NCBI GenBank assembly: GCA_021229015.1 | Contig: CM037781.1 | Location: 33,645,525 to 33,709,524 of the forward strand | Direction: 5' to 3' | Origin: Solen grandis | Lineage: Eukaryota > Mollusca > Bivalvia > Adapedonta > Solenidae | Length of the DNA: 64,000 nt | Shown here: positions 23,957 to 33,510 of the stretch, piece by piece | Position numbering within the stretch: the stretch's first letter is position 1 | Layout: each line of letters opens with the position of its first letter | Translations under genes and position numbers: made by a program | Notes under the pieces: model-generated | Told to the model about the DNA's origin: nothing | The model's input: the letters and a program-made list of their open reading frames with translations, nothing else | Database searches by the model: none

Positions 23957-24190
23957 AGTAGTAGCAAACTAGGAGCTTTAACGGTGGGTCCGGTGGGTCC
24001 TGTCCCAAAACTAAACCATATAAGTAGGTCAAGCCTATGTCATCATGGTCAATGATCTAGGTCACCGACTGCGCATGCTCATGATTCAAGGTAAAGGTTG
24101 AATTGTGGTCATTCCATTTAGGTCATGTCTGCGCATGCTCATAGCTCAAGGTTATCTTTATCTTGGACAGTGTCAAAGTTTATGAATCTA
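23957..24190. repeat. left terminal inverted repeat
   Basis: Pairs with 28271-28506. It contains two tgcgcatgctcat boxes, each beside a ttcaagg or ctcaagg box, and the same boxes occur in the right copy. Confidence 0.92.
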
Positions 24191-24874
24191 AGATGTTTTT
24201 ACGCATGACCATAACTGAGGTCGTTGTATGGTTCAAGGTGACCATCACTGTGTAAACACTTGGTTAGACCTTGTTTAGGGATATGTTACAGGTGGTCAAC
24301 AAATCGTAAACATCTCGCCAGAGCTGACTCTGCAAGCGATAGAGAGGTCACAAGAACATCCCTCTCAGATAGCTATTACATAAGAGGTCATGGCACAGCG
24401 TTCAGAGCGGAGTTGTTCTAAAGCGATATTTACAGTCTTTCTCTTTGTTTTTCTCTCCATCATTGTATAGAACTAATCAGTGATGTTTTCAATTATTAAC
24501 CGCAACGCCGGTAAACTCACATTCATCGGTTACAGATTTCTTGTATTTACATGTATTTACATGTATAAACAAAAGCCTTGAAATATTCCCTTGACAATCC
24601 TATATTGTAGTTTATCATTATTGTTTGTAAATAACTCATAAATGATACAATATGCACTTATTTGTGTCTGTAAAGTGGATGTACGAGAATGGAGCGGTTG
24701 AAGTTCTGAGCATGTACACATGCTAACAGCTAAATATGATTAAATAAAGTTTTAAATAATTAATGACTGCATATCCAAAATCTGAACTTTCTTGATGAAT
24801 ACTACCATTAAGTTTGTTTTGGCGTTATAGCTAAGATAAAATAAGCATGACCTTCTTCAGACAATTTTGAAAAA

Positions 24875-24972
24875 TACTCATTTTGCGAGTAAAATGAGTA
24901 ATTTATGAGTAAAAATGAGTAATTTATGAGTAAAAATGAGTAAATGCTCATTCTAGTGAGTAAAAATGAATA
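24875..24972. repeat. minisatellite, gagtaaaaatgagtaattta-type unit (array 1)
   Basis: A short array of gagtaaaaatgagtaattta-like units of about 21 bp inside the Polinton-like element. A second array of the same unit lies at 25147-25215. Confidence 0.9.
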
Positions 24973-25146
24973 ACAACTGAGTAATAAAAAAAACTTCATT
25001 TATGTGTTATATAGAAAACATTATTGTAAATCGTTTAAAGTGATGTTATTTGTTTTTCAAGCATTCTAAAAAGACAAAACAAGCAAATGCCTGCATGAAG
25101 TGATGATTCTTTGTGTTGTTTATTGTACCAAGTCACAATTGTGTTG

Positions 25147-25215
25147 TGAGTAAAATGAGTAAAAATGAATAATTTATGAGTAAAAATGAGTAATTTATGA
25201 GTAAAAATGAGTAAT
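25147..25215. repeat. minisatellite, gagtaaaaatgagtaattta-type unit (array 2)
   Basis: Same unit as the array about 170 bp to the left. The two probably derive from one array split by intervening sequence. Confidence 0.88.
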
Positions 25216-25389
25216 TCTTACTTCTTCATATTTTTGCGGAAAGGCTGGATGTCAGTTACCAAGATCAACTGTTTTTATAGAATTTGGACATTTCTGTGTA
25301 CATTATAACTAAAACGCAGGACTCATTTTTTTTTTAAATTTATTGGTACAATAACATTACATGATATACTGTTCAACAGTTTTTAAACG

Positions 25390-25884
25390 TTACTCTTGCG
25401 AAAGTTCTGGAGGGTTATAACCCTCAATAACAGCTTCAAAAAGAAATTTTCTTTTATTGACGGCATATTTCCACGCTTCTTCTGTGTCAAAGTCCTCAGT
25501 TTGTATAACACTATTAGCCGTCTTTTTGATCGATTGAAAAACTGGAGAATCTTTGAGAGCATTGATCCAAAGCACATTTTCCGTGAATACATCAGTTAGC
25601 GCTTTACGATAAGTATTTTTCATGGAGTGAAATGTCCGATCACGCGCCTCTTCTTCGGTAATATTTTGTTGATTCATCAAACCGTTGACTTCCTCTTCGT
25701 ACCTGTTTTGATACTGTTCAAATACTTCTTCTACAAGACGATCCATTGGATAATTTTCTTCCTCTCCATTCGTGTCTGAGTCAAAATCCACATCGTCTGT
25801 TTCCTGCTGATGTTTCATCTGTTTATGCCTAATAAGGTTATACTTTCTTGCAAATGTTTTGTTGCACATATTACAGGAAAACAT
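25390..25884 (-). CDS. C2H2 zinc-finger protein with acidic helical tail, 164 aa
   Basis: Residues 4-25 form one C2H2 finger: CNMCNKTFARKYNLIRHKQM ends at the first His, and KH follows. An acidic stretch (about 30-47) comes next, then a predicted helical region rich in Glu, Asn and Gln (about 48-160). The finger suggests binding to DNA or to the element's ends, but that is inference; no transposase or integrase motif is visible. The frame is intact from ATG to stop. A second ORF overlaps in another frame (25383-25592) and I treat it as a shadow. This ORF, 25957-26286 and 27618-28025 are the coding part of the element; none resembles a Polinton core gene as far as I can tell. Confidence 0.7.
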   Translation of the reverse strand: MFSCNMCNKTFARKYNLIRHKQMKHQQETDDVDFDSDTNGEEENYPMDRLVEEVFEQYQNRYEEEVNGLMNQQNITEEEARDRTFHSMKNTYRKALTDVFTENVLWINALKDSPVFQSIKKTANSVIQTEDFDTEEAWKYAVNKRKFLFEAVIEGYNPPELSQE

Positions 25885-25956
25885 GACTCAATGTTTGAAT
25901 TATTCAAATACGTCGTCAAATTGTTTAAATCGATCTGTCTTTTTATGTGTCTTTCT

Positions 25957-26286
25957 TCATGAGGTAATAGTTTTCTTTACTGGTCCTGTGTAGTTCTTTA
26001 CAGCTGAAAGACTTGGTGCAGTTTTTATTTTTCCGTTAGCTTTTTTCGTGTAGAGACGTTTCAATTTCATCTTTCTCTGGCCAACGCTACTGTCATTTAT
26101 GAGAGGTTTTGCAGTGTTTTGTTTATTTATACGCTCTACCTCAGATTTAGCTCTGTCCACAACACTCTGTATGGGTGATGTTAATTCTATGAACGTCTGT
26201 TTTTGCTTTTCGGAAAAATATGATTGTTTTGGTCGAAATAAATAGACCCACTTTTTGAGATCATGCTTATACGTTGAGTAATTCAT
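25957..26286 (-). CDS. unknown basic protein, 109 aa, in the Polinton-like element
   Basis: Strongly Lys/Arg-rich, especially residues about 72-95 (RKMKLKRLYTKKANGKIKT). The N-terminus is hydrophilic and helical-looking (residues 8-57), with no membrane segment or signal peptide. The basic half could bind nucleic acid. I do not recognise the family. It is encoded on the same strand as the zinc-finger ORF and lies 72 bp upstream of its start, so both could share a transcript. Confidence 0.6.
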   Translation of the reverse strand: MNYSTYKHDLKKWVYLFRPKQSYFSEKQKQTFIELTSPIQSVVDRAKSEVERINKQNTAKPLINDSSVGQRKMKLKRLYTKKANGKIKTAPSLSAVKNYTGPVKKTITS

Positions 26287-26299
26287 GTTTCCTTATGAA

Positions 26300-27610
26300 A
26301 TTGTAATGTCAGCAATGCAGGTTCTTGTAAAAATGAAGCTCCACGCTCTTTTAAATCATTTATATATATTTCAAATTCTTATAATTATGTTTGTTTTACT
26401 GGTAGAAAAATAGGTGTATCAAAACGCAAATTCCAACGAGTGTAATGAGTTTGTGTAACGCGTCGAAAAACTGGAACTTCCTCTCCATTTACAATACTTT
26501 CACCACAAATATTCGAAAATATAAGCAATGTTTGATTGAAACTGTTTGCTGTTTTTGTTTTAGAAGCAGAGGCTTGAAATTCTCACAAAACCACTTTCCA
26601 TTTTCTTTCTAGTATATGCGGTGTTTTAAAATGTACTTTAAAATTCCAGGGTTTATTTTCGGGAAAATAAACCACTTTCGTCAGTTTTTAAATACACAAT
26701 CATGTTCCCTTAACTTCCTCGCTCGAAACACGGGGATTAAATGAGGACACGATAAAAAGTACTCCAACGTTTAACTGCATTTTTTCTTTTTTTCATCATA
26801 TTTTTTTTTCTTCAGATTTATTTCATTTGGAGTAGAAAGTAAATTTATTGTCTTATTTATATAATTTTCACTTAGCATTGTATGCACTTTTAACAATTTC
26901 AACAAAAGTTCTGTCAAATTGTAGGTTTTAATCAATCCATGCTCTTGTAATTTCTTTTGTACAGTCTTTTTTTTTTTCTTAAAAATTACCCTTATGTCTT
27001 TAAAAATAAGCTTTTCTCACATTATAAATGAAGAAAGCACATCTGTGTATTTTCTCGCTAAACTTAACCTCCACATTTATGCAACCATCCTTAAACATCA
27101 AATATTGAGGTACAAGGGTTCAGCGAAGAGTAAACGCGGTGACCGACTGATGTTGCAAGATTTTAAACAAGGGGATTAAGATTGTGGCAAATTCTCGAAA
27201 CTTGGTTATTTATTTACTATTAAGTCTTGGTCTGTTGTGAATTAGTTGATGTAAAGAGATTTAATTTCTTATTCAATGAAAATCTTGTCTAATCAAACAA
27301 TACCATTAAACACTATATCATTTGAAACCGTTGTAAAATGCATGCGAACAAAATCATGACAAATGGGAGCAAATTTCATTTGAAATATTGAGTTACACCT
27401 TTATTTAGGACAGTGACAGAGCATTCGTTATAGCGAGATAAATTCCTAGGTAAACACACCATCGGTCAACGTGTACATAGTTGATCTGGTCACTCAATGT
27501 GAACTTAATAATGCGCGGTTGATGTTTTGACGCGCCAACTGACCAGGTGACATCTTCTAGTTTATGAATCATAAGCTTGCGTAGTCGGTGACCTAGATTA
27601 TCTGGTCTCA
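26300..27610. other. element interior without recognised gene
   Basis: AT-rich sequence with a few 60-70-codon frames on both strands (27405-27611 minus, 26994-27179 plus). The block 27553-27607 repeats part of the TIR (gtcggtgacctagat). No Polinton core motif found. Confidence 0.5.
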
Positions 27611-27617
27611 CACTCTC

Positions 27618-28025
27618 TTACAAATCGCACAGGTATAACTCTACAAGTTTATCCATGTATGGATCGGTACTCCTCAAAGTATTTTCGAAACAGCCACCAT
27701 TTTTCAAGTCAAATATATAGTTTACAACATTAGTATTGTAGGCAACGTATTCCTTCCAATCATTTAGCTTCAAAGCAACGATATTGATGCATATATGATG
27801 CTTTTTTGCCAATTCGGTCAATACAATTTTAAAATCGTCAAAAGTATTTGAGTCGTTTAACCATCGCCATATGTCGATTTTCGCTTTAGAGTCTGACATC
27901 TGACAAGAATGAAATAAGGCGACCTTGTATAATTCGTAACGAAGTACGTGTTTTAGAGATATAAAGGGATATTCCACTAACTGGTGATAAATCTCCTGGC
28001 ATAACTTTTCGGGTAGCACATCCAT
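27618..28025 (-). CDS. unknown 135-aa protein in the Polinton-like element
   Basis: An intact frame starting MDVLPEKLCQEIYHQL. The mixed helical composition suggests a small globular cytosolic protein: repeated Leu/Ile, several Trp and Cys, no signal peptide or long hydrophobic segment. I cannot place it in a family. Its start lies about 245 bp inside the right TIR, so the TIR or the spacer would have to supply its promoter. Confidence 0.6.
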   Translation of the reverse strand: MDVLPEKLCQEIYHQLVEYPFISLKHVLRYELYKVALFHSCQMSDSKAKIDIWRWLNDSNTFDDFKIVLTELAKKHHICINIVALKLNDWKEYVAYNTNVVNYIFDLKNGGCFENTLRSTDPYMDKLVELYLCDL

Positions 28026-28270
28026 GATTCGAGAAATTAAAATGACTCTCTTATCTAACGACGCTAAATTTATCGAAACAGATGTGTCTATACTTGTAAC
28101 GACAGAAATGATGTCACAACGATGGATGTTTTGTGAAAAAGATGCGTAAATGTAGACCTTAAATTACAAAATTTAGTTAAGATCAACCTGACCTGATGAT
28201 AAGGTAACCTTGAAATTACAATTAACATCAATGGGTGACTCATTTTTTCAGACATGCGCACTAACAAATT

Positions 28271-28506
28271 AGATTCGTAAAACCTTGACACTGGCCCAGA
28301 TAATGTTAACCTTCAATCATGGACATGCGCAGTCGATAACCTAAATGGAGTGATCACAATTCAACTTTAACCTTGAATCATGAGCATGCGCAGTCGGTGA
28401 CCTAGATCATTGACCATAATGACGTCAAGGGTGACCTACCGATCTGGTCTAGTTTTGGGACAGGACCCACCGGACCCACCGTTAAAGCTCCTAGTTTGCT
28501 ACTACT
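28271..28506. repeat. right terminal inverted repeat
   Basis: Reverse complement of 23957-24190, identical over the outermost 57 bases. Confidence 0.92.
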
Positions 28507-28512
28507 AGTCCT
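28507..28512. repeat. target-site duplication AGTCCT, right copy
   Basis: Perfect match to 23951-23956, directly against the TIR end. Confidence 0.93.
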
Positions 28513-28755
28513 TACGATGACATGGGTGGACCCGCTAGTTATGTTTGTCTTCCACAACACCCAACATGGGCCAAGTATCAGGACGACATTCAGGACATCG
28601 GTGCATACATGTCCGGAACGGAATATCAAGCCGGTTATATTGGAACATTTAATCCTTTCAGCAAAAACATGTTCAGCCAGGATGCCCCATGCGTTGTACG
28701 CCGAAGTCCCCGCCCAACATCCATAATTATCCCCGCCCGCACAGATTGTTACAGT

Positions 28756-28831
28756 GGCTAGAACTTGGAGTACACCGGTTACGTTATGAGTGAGGCTAGA
28801 ACTTGGAGTACACCGGTTACGTTATGAGTGA
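28756..28831. repeat. 38-bp perfect tandem duplication in the collagen-like pseudogene
   Basis: ggctagaacttggagtacac plus 18 further bases occurs twice with no mismatch (28756-28793 and 28794-28831). Thirty-eight is not a multiple of three, so it shifts the frame. The copies are recent or were recently homogenised. Confidence 0.97.
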
Positions 28832-29014
28832 TCATCGTAGCCATTAAACTCTTTCGACTTCGTATGCGTAGATGCAGATCCGGAAGCTATTTATCATGGT
28901 GAGGTCAATTAAGGTGGAAAGCTATTTTATGTCGTTGAGGTGAAGTGTGGATCATTACTGAGCCAGGAGTACCCGGATGGCAGAGAGCTGGCTAGTGTCG
29001 TCTGCTCGAAATAA

Positions 29015-29550
29015 ATTGTCATGCCCGGAGGTGACCATTAACACCAGAGTGTACTAACACCTACAACCTAGTACAGCCCTGGTGATAAATACACAGTCCA
29101 AAATATTTAATAGATAAAAAAAGAAAGAAAAAGTGCCATCTATATATATAGTGTGTGAGAGAGAGAGAGAGAGAGAGCCAACATACATTATGTAATTATA
29201 TGGTGTAATATTCTTTAATGTCGTACAATTCTTATTATTGTCTTAATATTGTATTTTTAGTTGAACTATTGTTAGTAAAAAATCCCAATAAAAACAACAA
29301 CAACTGCAACCCGTATTGAAACTTGATTTTATTACCTATGTCCATCGCAGCCTTAACATGTTTAGGCTTTATCAATAACAATGTGGAACGCCTGTCTTTT
29401 TGTCAAAGAATGCTTAAGTTCAGATCATTGTATCACGCGATCTGACTGGAGGAATCAATTTAGAGTAAAATTTTTGTCCAGTCCGATAGCGTGTAACAAC
29501 ATCCGTGTAGCCGTCGTCAAAATGACATTAACGACGGAAGATTAGTTAAA
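29015..29550. other. spacer with (GA)n, no gene
   Basis: 3' flank of the collagen-like pseudogene, with a (GA)n run at 29157-29177 and AT-rich sequence up to the R2-like relic. Confidence 0.5.
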
Positions 29551-29622
29551 CAGTGTCTACTGCTAAACTCAAACGTCCCCAGCCGAGTGCGCATCAGTCA
29601 ACAGATGTTTCGCCACTAATCT
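29551..29622 (-). repeat. terminal direct repeat, 3' copy
   Basis: Starts cagtgtctactgctaa on the plus strand and matches 33129-33200 over 72 bases. Confidence 0.9.
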
Positions 29623-29639
29623 CGGTACACCCTCGTGAT

Positions 29640-32600
29640 GGCGGGACAACAGTGTGGATCAAGCACTGCTCGTCTTTGATGGCCTCCAGGAAGTGTGGTT
29701 ACGACGAAGCCAGATCCAACTGGATGCTTTCTCTGCAGCCTTGCTGAGAGCTCGGACAGAGCTTTTCCTTGTCCTTCCTTTGATTCCCAGGGCTCCCAGC
29801 GATTTCCATACAGACAGTACAGAAAAGCCTCGACATACTACCTCAACAGGGAAGATCCAGGTGGTGTACCCTATTGAAATGCATTTATCTGCCAGTCTTG
29901 ATATTTTGCCTTCTTTCTCTCGTAGGCTTCTTCAACGCGATTTTCCCAGTGGACAGTAAGATCCAGGAGTATCATCTACTTTGGGGCGTCTGACCAGATG
30001 TCAACATCAGGGCGGAGACCTGTCTGGACCATATCGTGGAAAAGTAACTTCTGCCGAAGATCGGCTTTCATTTCCCAGAGTCTAGCTTTGCCTGTGGTCT
30101 GGTTACCGCTTCCTTGACAAAGTTGATGTACTTCGGGCCTGGCTTGGATTGACGCTCCTGTCTTCTCTCTTTCTCCAGGATGTTTGCTAACACTCTCAGT
30201 ACTTGGTCGTGCAGCCATCTGTGGCGTCCTGTTGTCAGTATGTGTGATAGCGTCCTTTGCTAGAGTTGACAGGTAGGGTCTTCACTTAGCTTCCATCTCT
30301 CGAGATTGGTAGGCGCTGGCTGGAGAACATACACCGATTTCTAGAGGAAGGAAAGTTGGAGAGACTTGTACTGCCAGAGTTCTTGTCAAGTCAATCTTCT
30401 CTCTAGAAGACTCCATATACTCCAACTGCCTTGTTGGCTCATCTGGACTGCTCTTGCATATCGTTTCATGTCTTCGATTCTTCTGACTTTTTGTTGGACC
30501 AATGAGTGTTTTTCCTTATTATCGTGGCTTCTGCTTCATGCCTTGACCACTCTTGCTAGGTTTTAGTAGCACTTACTATTACCTTGTGCTACAGGCTACT
30601 CTCTGCTTTTCGTACTGCCTTGGAGACTGACCACTTCCTTCCTATACGTACTTCGATACCAGCCTTGCTGACCTTTTCATCTGCTGAGTCTCGAAGTGTG
30701 AAGAAAAGACGGGATTTAGCTACCTTGTACCCTTCTGCGAGTGAAGTAAGTTGCAGCTGCAGTTTCGTTGACTTGTCATACAGGCCGATGGGGCTGAATG
30801 AAGGTAGCAGGCCTAACCATCTTCTAATGTGCTTGCTTACCGCTTGCTCCAGTTGTTCAACTAGACTGAGAGGCACTTCATTGACCATCAGTGGCCAAGC
30901 TAATCGGTGGAGTAGGCCGTGCTGATAGATAGAGGTCTTGCACTTCCCTGGGAGTTCTGCCTTGTCGATTCTGCGGACACCTTCTAGCTGTTGCTTGATG
31001 ATTCCTTTGCTGCTCTTGTCTGAGAGAGTAGAATCAAACCATATACCCAGGCACTTGATTGGACTATCGACCAGTGATGGGATTTCTTCACCTAAGATAT
31101 ACAGCTTGAACGGGAATGTGAATTAACCTCTCTTCACTACCAGCCACCTTGACTTTTTGGCAGACGGATCCCTGTGTTAGTTATTGGCCCACGTGTCTCT
31201 CTCGCTGCGGCTTTCAGGATGATTTTCATGCCCATGACGAAGAGAATCACTGATATGGAGCAGCCAGTTAATATGCCCTTCTTAAATGAAATCCACGATG
31301 TTGTGAAGTTCTGGCATGAGAACCATAGGTGAATGCTGCTGATGAGGCTTGTGATGAGGCGTATAGCGTGGTCGGGGACATGGTAGTGCTGGAGTTCTTC
31401 CTGGATGTGCTGGTGGGGGATGTAGCCGTAGACATTTGCAATGCCTAGCCACACCACAGTGAGATTCTTGTTGTTTCTAGCCTCATGGAGCAATTGTGTG
31501 AGAGCAATAATGTTCTCTGCACAGCCTGAGAATCTAGGAATCCCTCCCTTCTGTACTGACGTGTTGATATCTTCCCTTCTACGCTTAGAAGTAAGATGGT
31601 TCTAAACTGTTGGACTGGCTTAGAATCTTTCTCTTTTGGGACAAAGCATCCCTCTACATCTGCCAGCATTCTGAAACTGTGCCTTTCTTCTATACAGTCT
31701 TAAATAGGAGCCAAAGTCTTCTGAGCAGCTTCGGGCATTTCTTGTAGACTTTGTACGGTATACCACTGGGCCCAGGTGCCGAGCAGGCCCTTGCTTTCTT
31801 CACATCTCAAACTTCCTGAAGAGTTGGCTCTTTCATGTCAGGAGGAAACTGAGGTCGTACACCGGGGGTTATCTTGTCACAGTTGCCTAGAGGCTGGTGT
31901 CTGGAGAGATCAAAGTGGACCTCCCTCAGGTACTGGACAACCTCCTCCTTACTGCTCTGCATGCTGCCTCCCTTCTCTTCGACAAGCGGGGTATTGGTAA
32001 ATATGTAAGGGCTGGCGATGAATGCTGCCCTTTTCATCATACTTTCCTTTTGCTCATTGCTGAGCCGCTCTGCTGTTGTCAAGTTTCCTCCTTAACTCTT
32101 CCTTGATTTGTGCCAATCCCCTTCATTCATCTTCACTAGCCTTTTTAAACTGCTTTCTTATGATCTTCATCCGTTCTCTCTTCCTTCTGTTTAGAACCGG
32201 GCTTGTCTTTGGTGTTTCTCCTTTCCATCACTGGCAAATCTCTCGAATCCCAGTGAATATTTAATGTTGGGGATGACTTGGATCTTTTTTTTTCTACTTT
32301 CCTCCGACTGCTCGACTGGAGGATGTTGTCAAAATCATTGTCAAAATCATTCCATTTCCTATAATCCATCTTTGGCCATGATATTTGCTGGCCCCTGTCG
32401 ATGTTCGGGGCTTTTCTATTTTCATTGACTGGCTTGGTTGCTGCATTCTTTTGTGTGGGTTCAGATTGGTCTTTTCTCGTCATGCATGGGAAGATTCATC
32501 TAGCCTGAGTATATTGAAGATAGGAGACTCTTCTTCTTCCCTATCCTGCTCCTTATCTGTCTGACTACTGCTTTGACTGGCTTCAGTTGCTGTGTTGGTC

Positions 32601-32845
32601 TCTGATATGAGTTCCAAAAACTTCAAATCCTCCACCGAGCAGCCACTTCCAGTGAGCGAGAAGACTGGAGTTGGGAGACTTCTGGTACTATGGTTGGCCA
32701 CCGGACCAAACTTCTTCCCCGATTAATCAGGAAAACCTTTGCGTTGCTTCGGTCTTCCAGGTAAATGACTTCTCGCATGGTGAATTTTCAGTCCACGGAG
32801 ATTTTTGCAGACCTTCCCACATGTGCAGGTCACTGTATCAGTCAT
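29640..32845 (-). pseudogene. reverse transcriptase/endonuclease ORF of the R2-like element, broken
   Basis: MTDTVTCTCGKVCKNLRGLK starts at 32845 and continues IHHARSH, giving a CCHH finger. Then come a Ser-rich linker (32701-32480) and a Lys/Arg-rich part (32483-32145). RT begins at 31669-31445 (FVPKEKDSKPVQQFRTI), followed by 31493-31137 (NVYGYIPH, KKGILTGCSISVILFV). The sequence then passes from GIRLPKSQGG straight to stops, and the usual FMDD-type catalytic box is not found. The thumb-like part lies at 30888-30589 (ADEKVSKAGIEVRIGRKWS), and the C-terminal endonuclease-like part runs from 30218 to about 29650. The protein cannot be made. Confidence 0.85.
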
Positions 32846-33128
32846 TGTCCGTTGTTCTTCCTGGGTCGACTCCAGTGTATTCGTTCTGTTGGGCTTCTCA
32901 TCCTAAACCCCTCTCGATAGGCCCCGGGGTGTTTTCTGTCATTTGTACTTGTTGCGAGTGTAGGTGGTTCCTTTACAGCTACTGCAAATTGGGTTGCCGG
33001 CCCATAGATGCACGTGTACTAGTATTCCCTAGTTGCTATCTGTTTGTCCAGTGTCACAACTCTTTAATGGTTGTCACCCAGCCTTTCCTGGAGATCACTG
33101 GGGTTGCCAGGTAACATGATGAGTAATA

Positions 33129-33200
33129 CAGTGGCTACTGCTAATCACAAACGTCCTCATCCGAGTGCCCATCAGTCAACAGGGGTTTCGCCCCTTATCT
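33129..33200 (-). repeat. terminal direct repeat, 5' copy
   Basis: Starts cagtggctactgctaa on the plus strand and ends ttcgccccttatct; about 62 of 72 positions equal the 3' copy. It could be the 3' tail of a second element once joined head-to-tail, or a true terminal repeat. Confidence 0.9.
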
Positions 33201-33510
33201 TTAAAGAGCAAATGAAGGGCAAATTGATGAAATGAATGGAAAATTGATGTTATGAAAGGCAAATTAATGAAATAAAGAGCAAACTAATGATATAAAAAAC
33301 AAATTGATAAAATGTGAAGAGCAAATTGATTAAATAAAGAGAAAATTTGAAGAGCAAATTGATGAAATGAAAGGCAAATTGATAAAATGAAGAGTAAATT
33401 GATGAAATGAAGGGAAAATTGCTGAAATGAATAGCAAATCTGAAGTGCAAATTGATTAAATGAAGAGCAACTTGATGAAATGAAGAACAAATTTCCCATG
33501 CCCATGTCAT
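33201..33510. repeat. minisatellite, gcaaattgatgaaatgaaga-type unit
   Basis: About 15 imperfect units of 18-20 bp (aaattgatgaaatgaaaggc and relatives) lie directly against the R2-like relic. ORFs of 86 and 73 codons on the minus strand are repeat translations. Confidence 0.92.

Larger units (their letters stand above)
23957..28506. mobile_element. Polinton/Maverick-like non-autonomous element, 4,550 bp
   Basis: The terminal inverted repeats are about 235 bp (23957-24190 and 28271-28506). The outer 57 bases are identical, beginning AGTAGTAGCAAACTAGG, and the inner part is clearly similar. The flanking duplication is a perfect 6 bp. AG...CT termini with 6-bp duplications are characteristic of Polintons (Mavericks), but the usual 15-20 kb gene set (polymerase B, integrase, ATPase, protease, capsid) is absent. 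Three intact minus-strand ORFs lie inside. A partial direct copy of TIR sequence sits at about 27553-27607. Movement probably depended on proteins made elsewhere. The element itself is certain; the superfamily is inferred from end structure. Confidence 0.85.
23695..29014 (+). pseudogene. short-chain collagen C4-like C-terminal domain, pseudogene split by a transposon
   Basis: The exon piece 23695-23759 reads SAYLRLGRTTCSGNCTE and ends at gtaaat; family members have RWG here. The next exon starts after tttcag at 23938, is cut at 23956 by the 4,550-bp element, and resumes at 28513. With one copy of AGTCCT removed the frame runs LTGGSPYDDMGGPASYVCLP. Downstream come a PCVVRRSPRP block (family usually has PCxVC) and CYSG. 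A TAG at 28759-28761 stands where family members have Trp. A 38-bp perfect tandem duplication follows, then a degraded C-terminus ending CSK and TAA at 29012. A one-base slip before the first donor is also likely. In bivalves this domain occurs in many uncharacterised secreted proteins. Gene identity comes from recalled family pattern, not a search. Confidence 0.78.
29551..33200 (-). mobile_element. R2-like (restriction-like endonuclease) non-LTR retrotransposon relic
   Basis: A minus-strand element of about 3.65 kb bounded by 72-bp direct repeats (33129-33200 and 29551-29622), which differ at about ten positions. Protein pieces run in the expected order: N-terminal C2H2 finger, linker, reverse transcriptase, thumb-like region, then an endonuclease-like region with LRPDVDIWSDAPK and LLDLTVHWE. 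The layout and the PD...D/E-type motif indicate an R2/NeSL/Hero-type element. Many stops and frameshifts show that it is dead. Confidence 0.85.

Noticed and set aside
32671..33114. 147-codon plus-strand ORF
   Set aside because: It lies antisense to the N-terminal zinc-finger region of the R2-like relic, which has clear family motifs on the minus strand.
29551..33200. Hammerhead-like words (ctgatg, cgaaac) in the 72-bp terminal repeats
   Set aside because: The core words are not in an order or spacing that allows the three stems, so a ribozyme is not supported.
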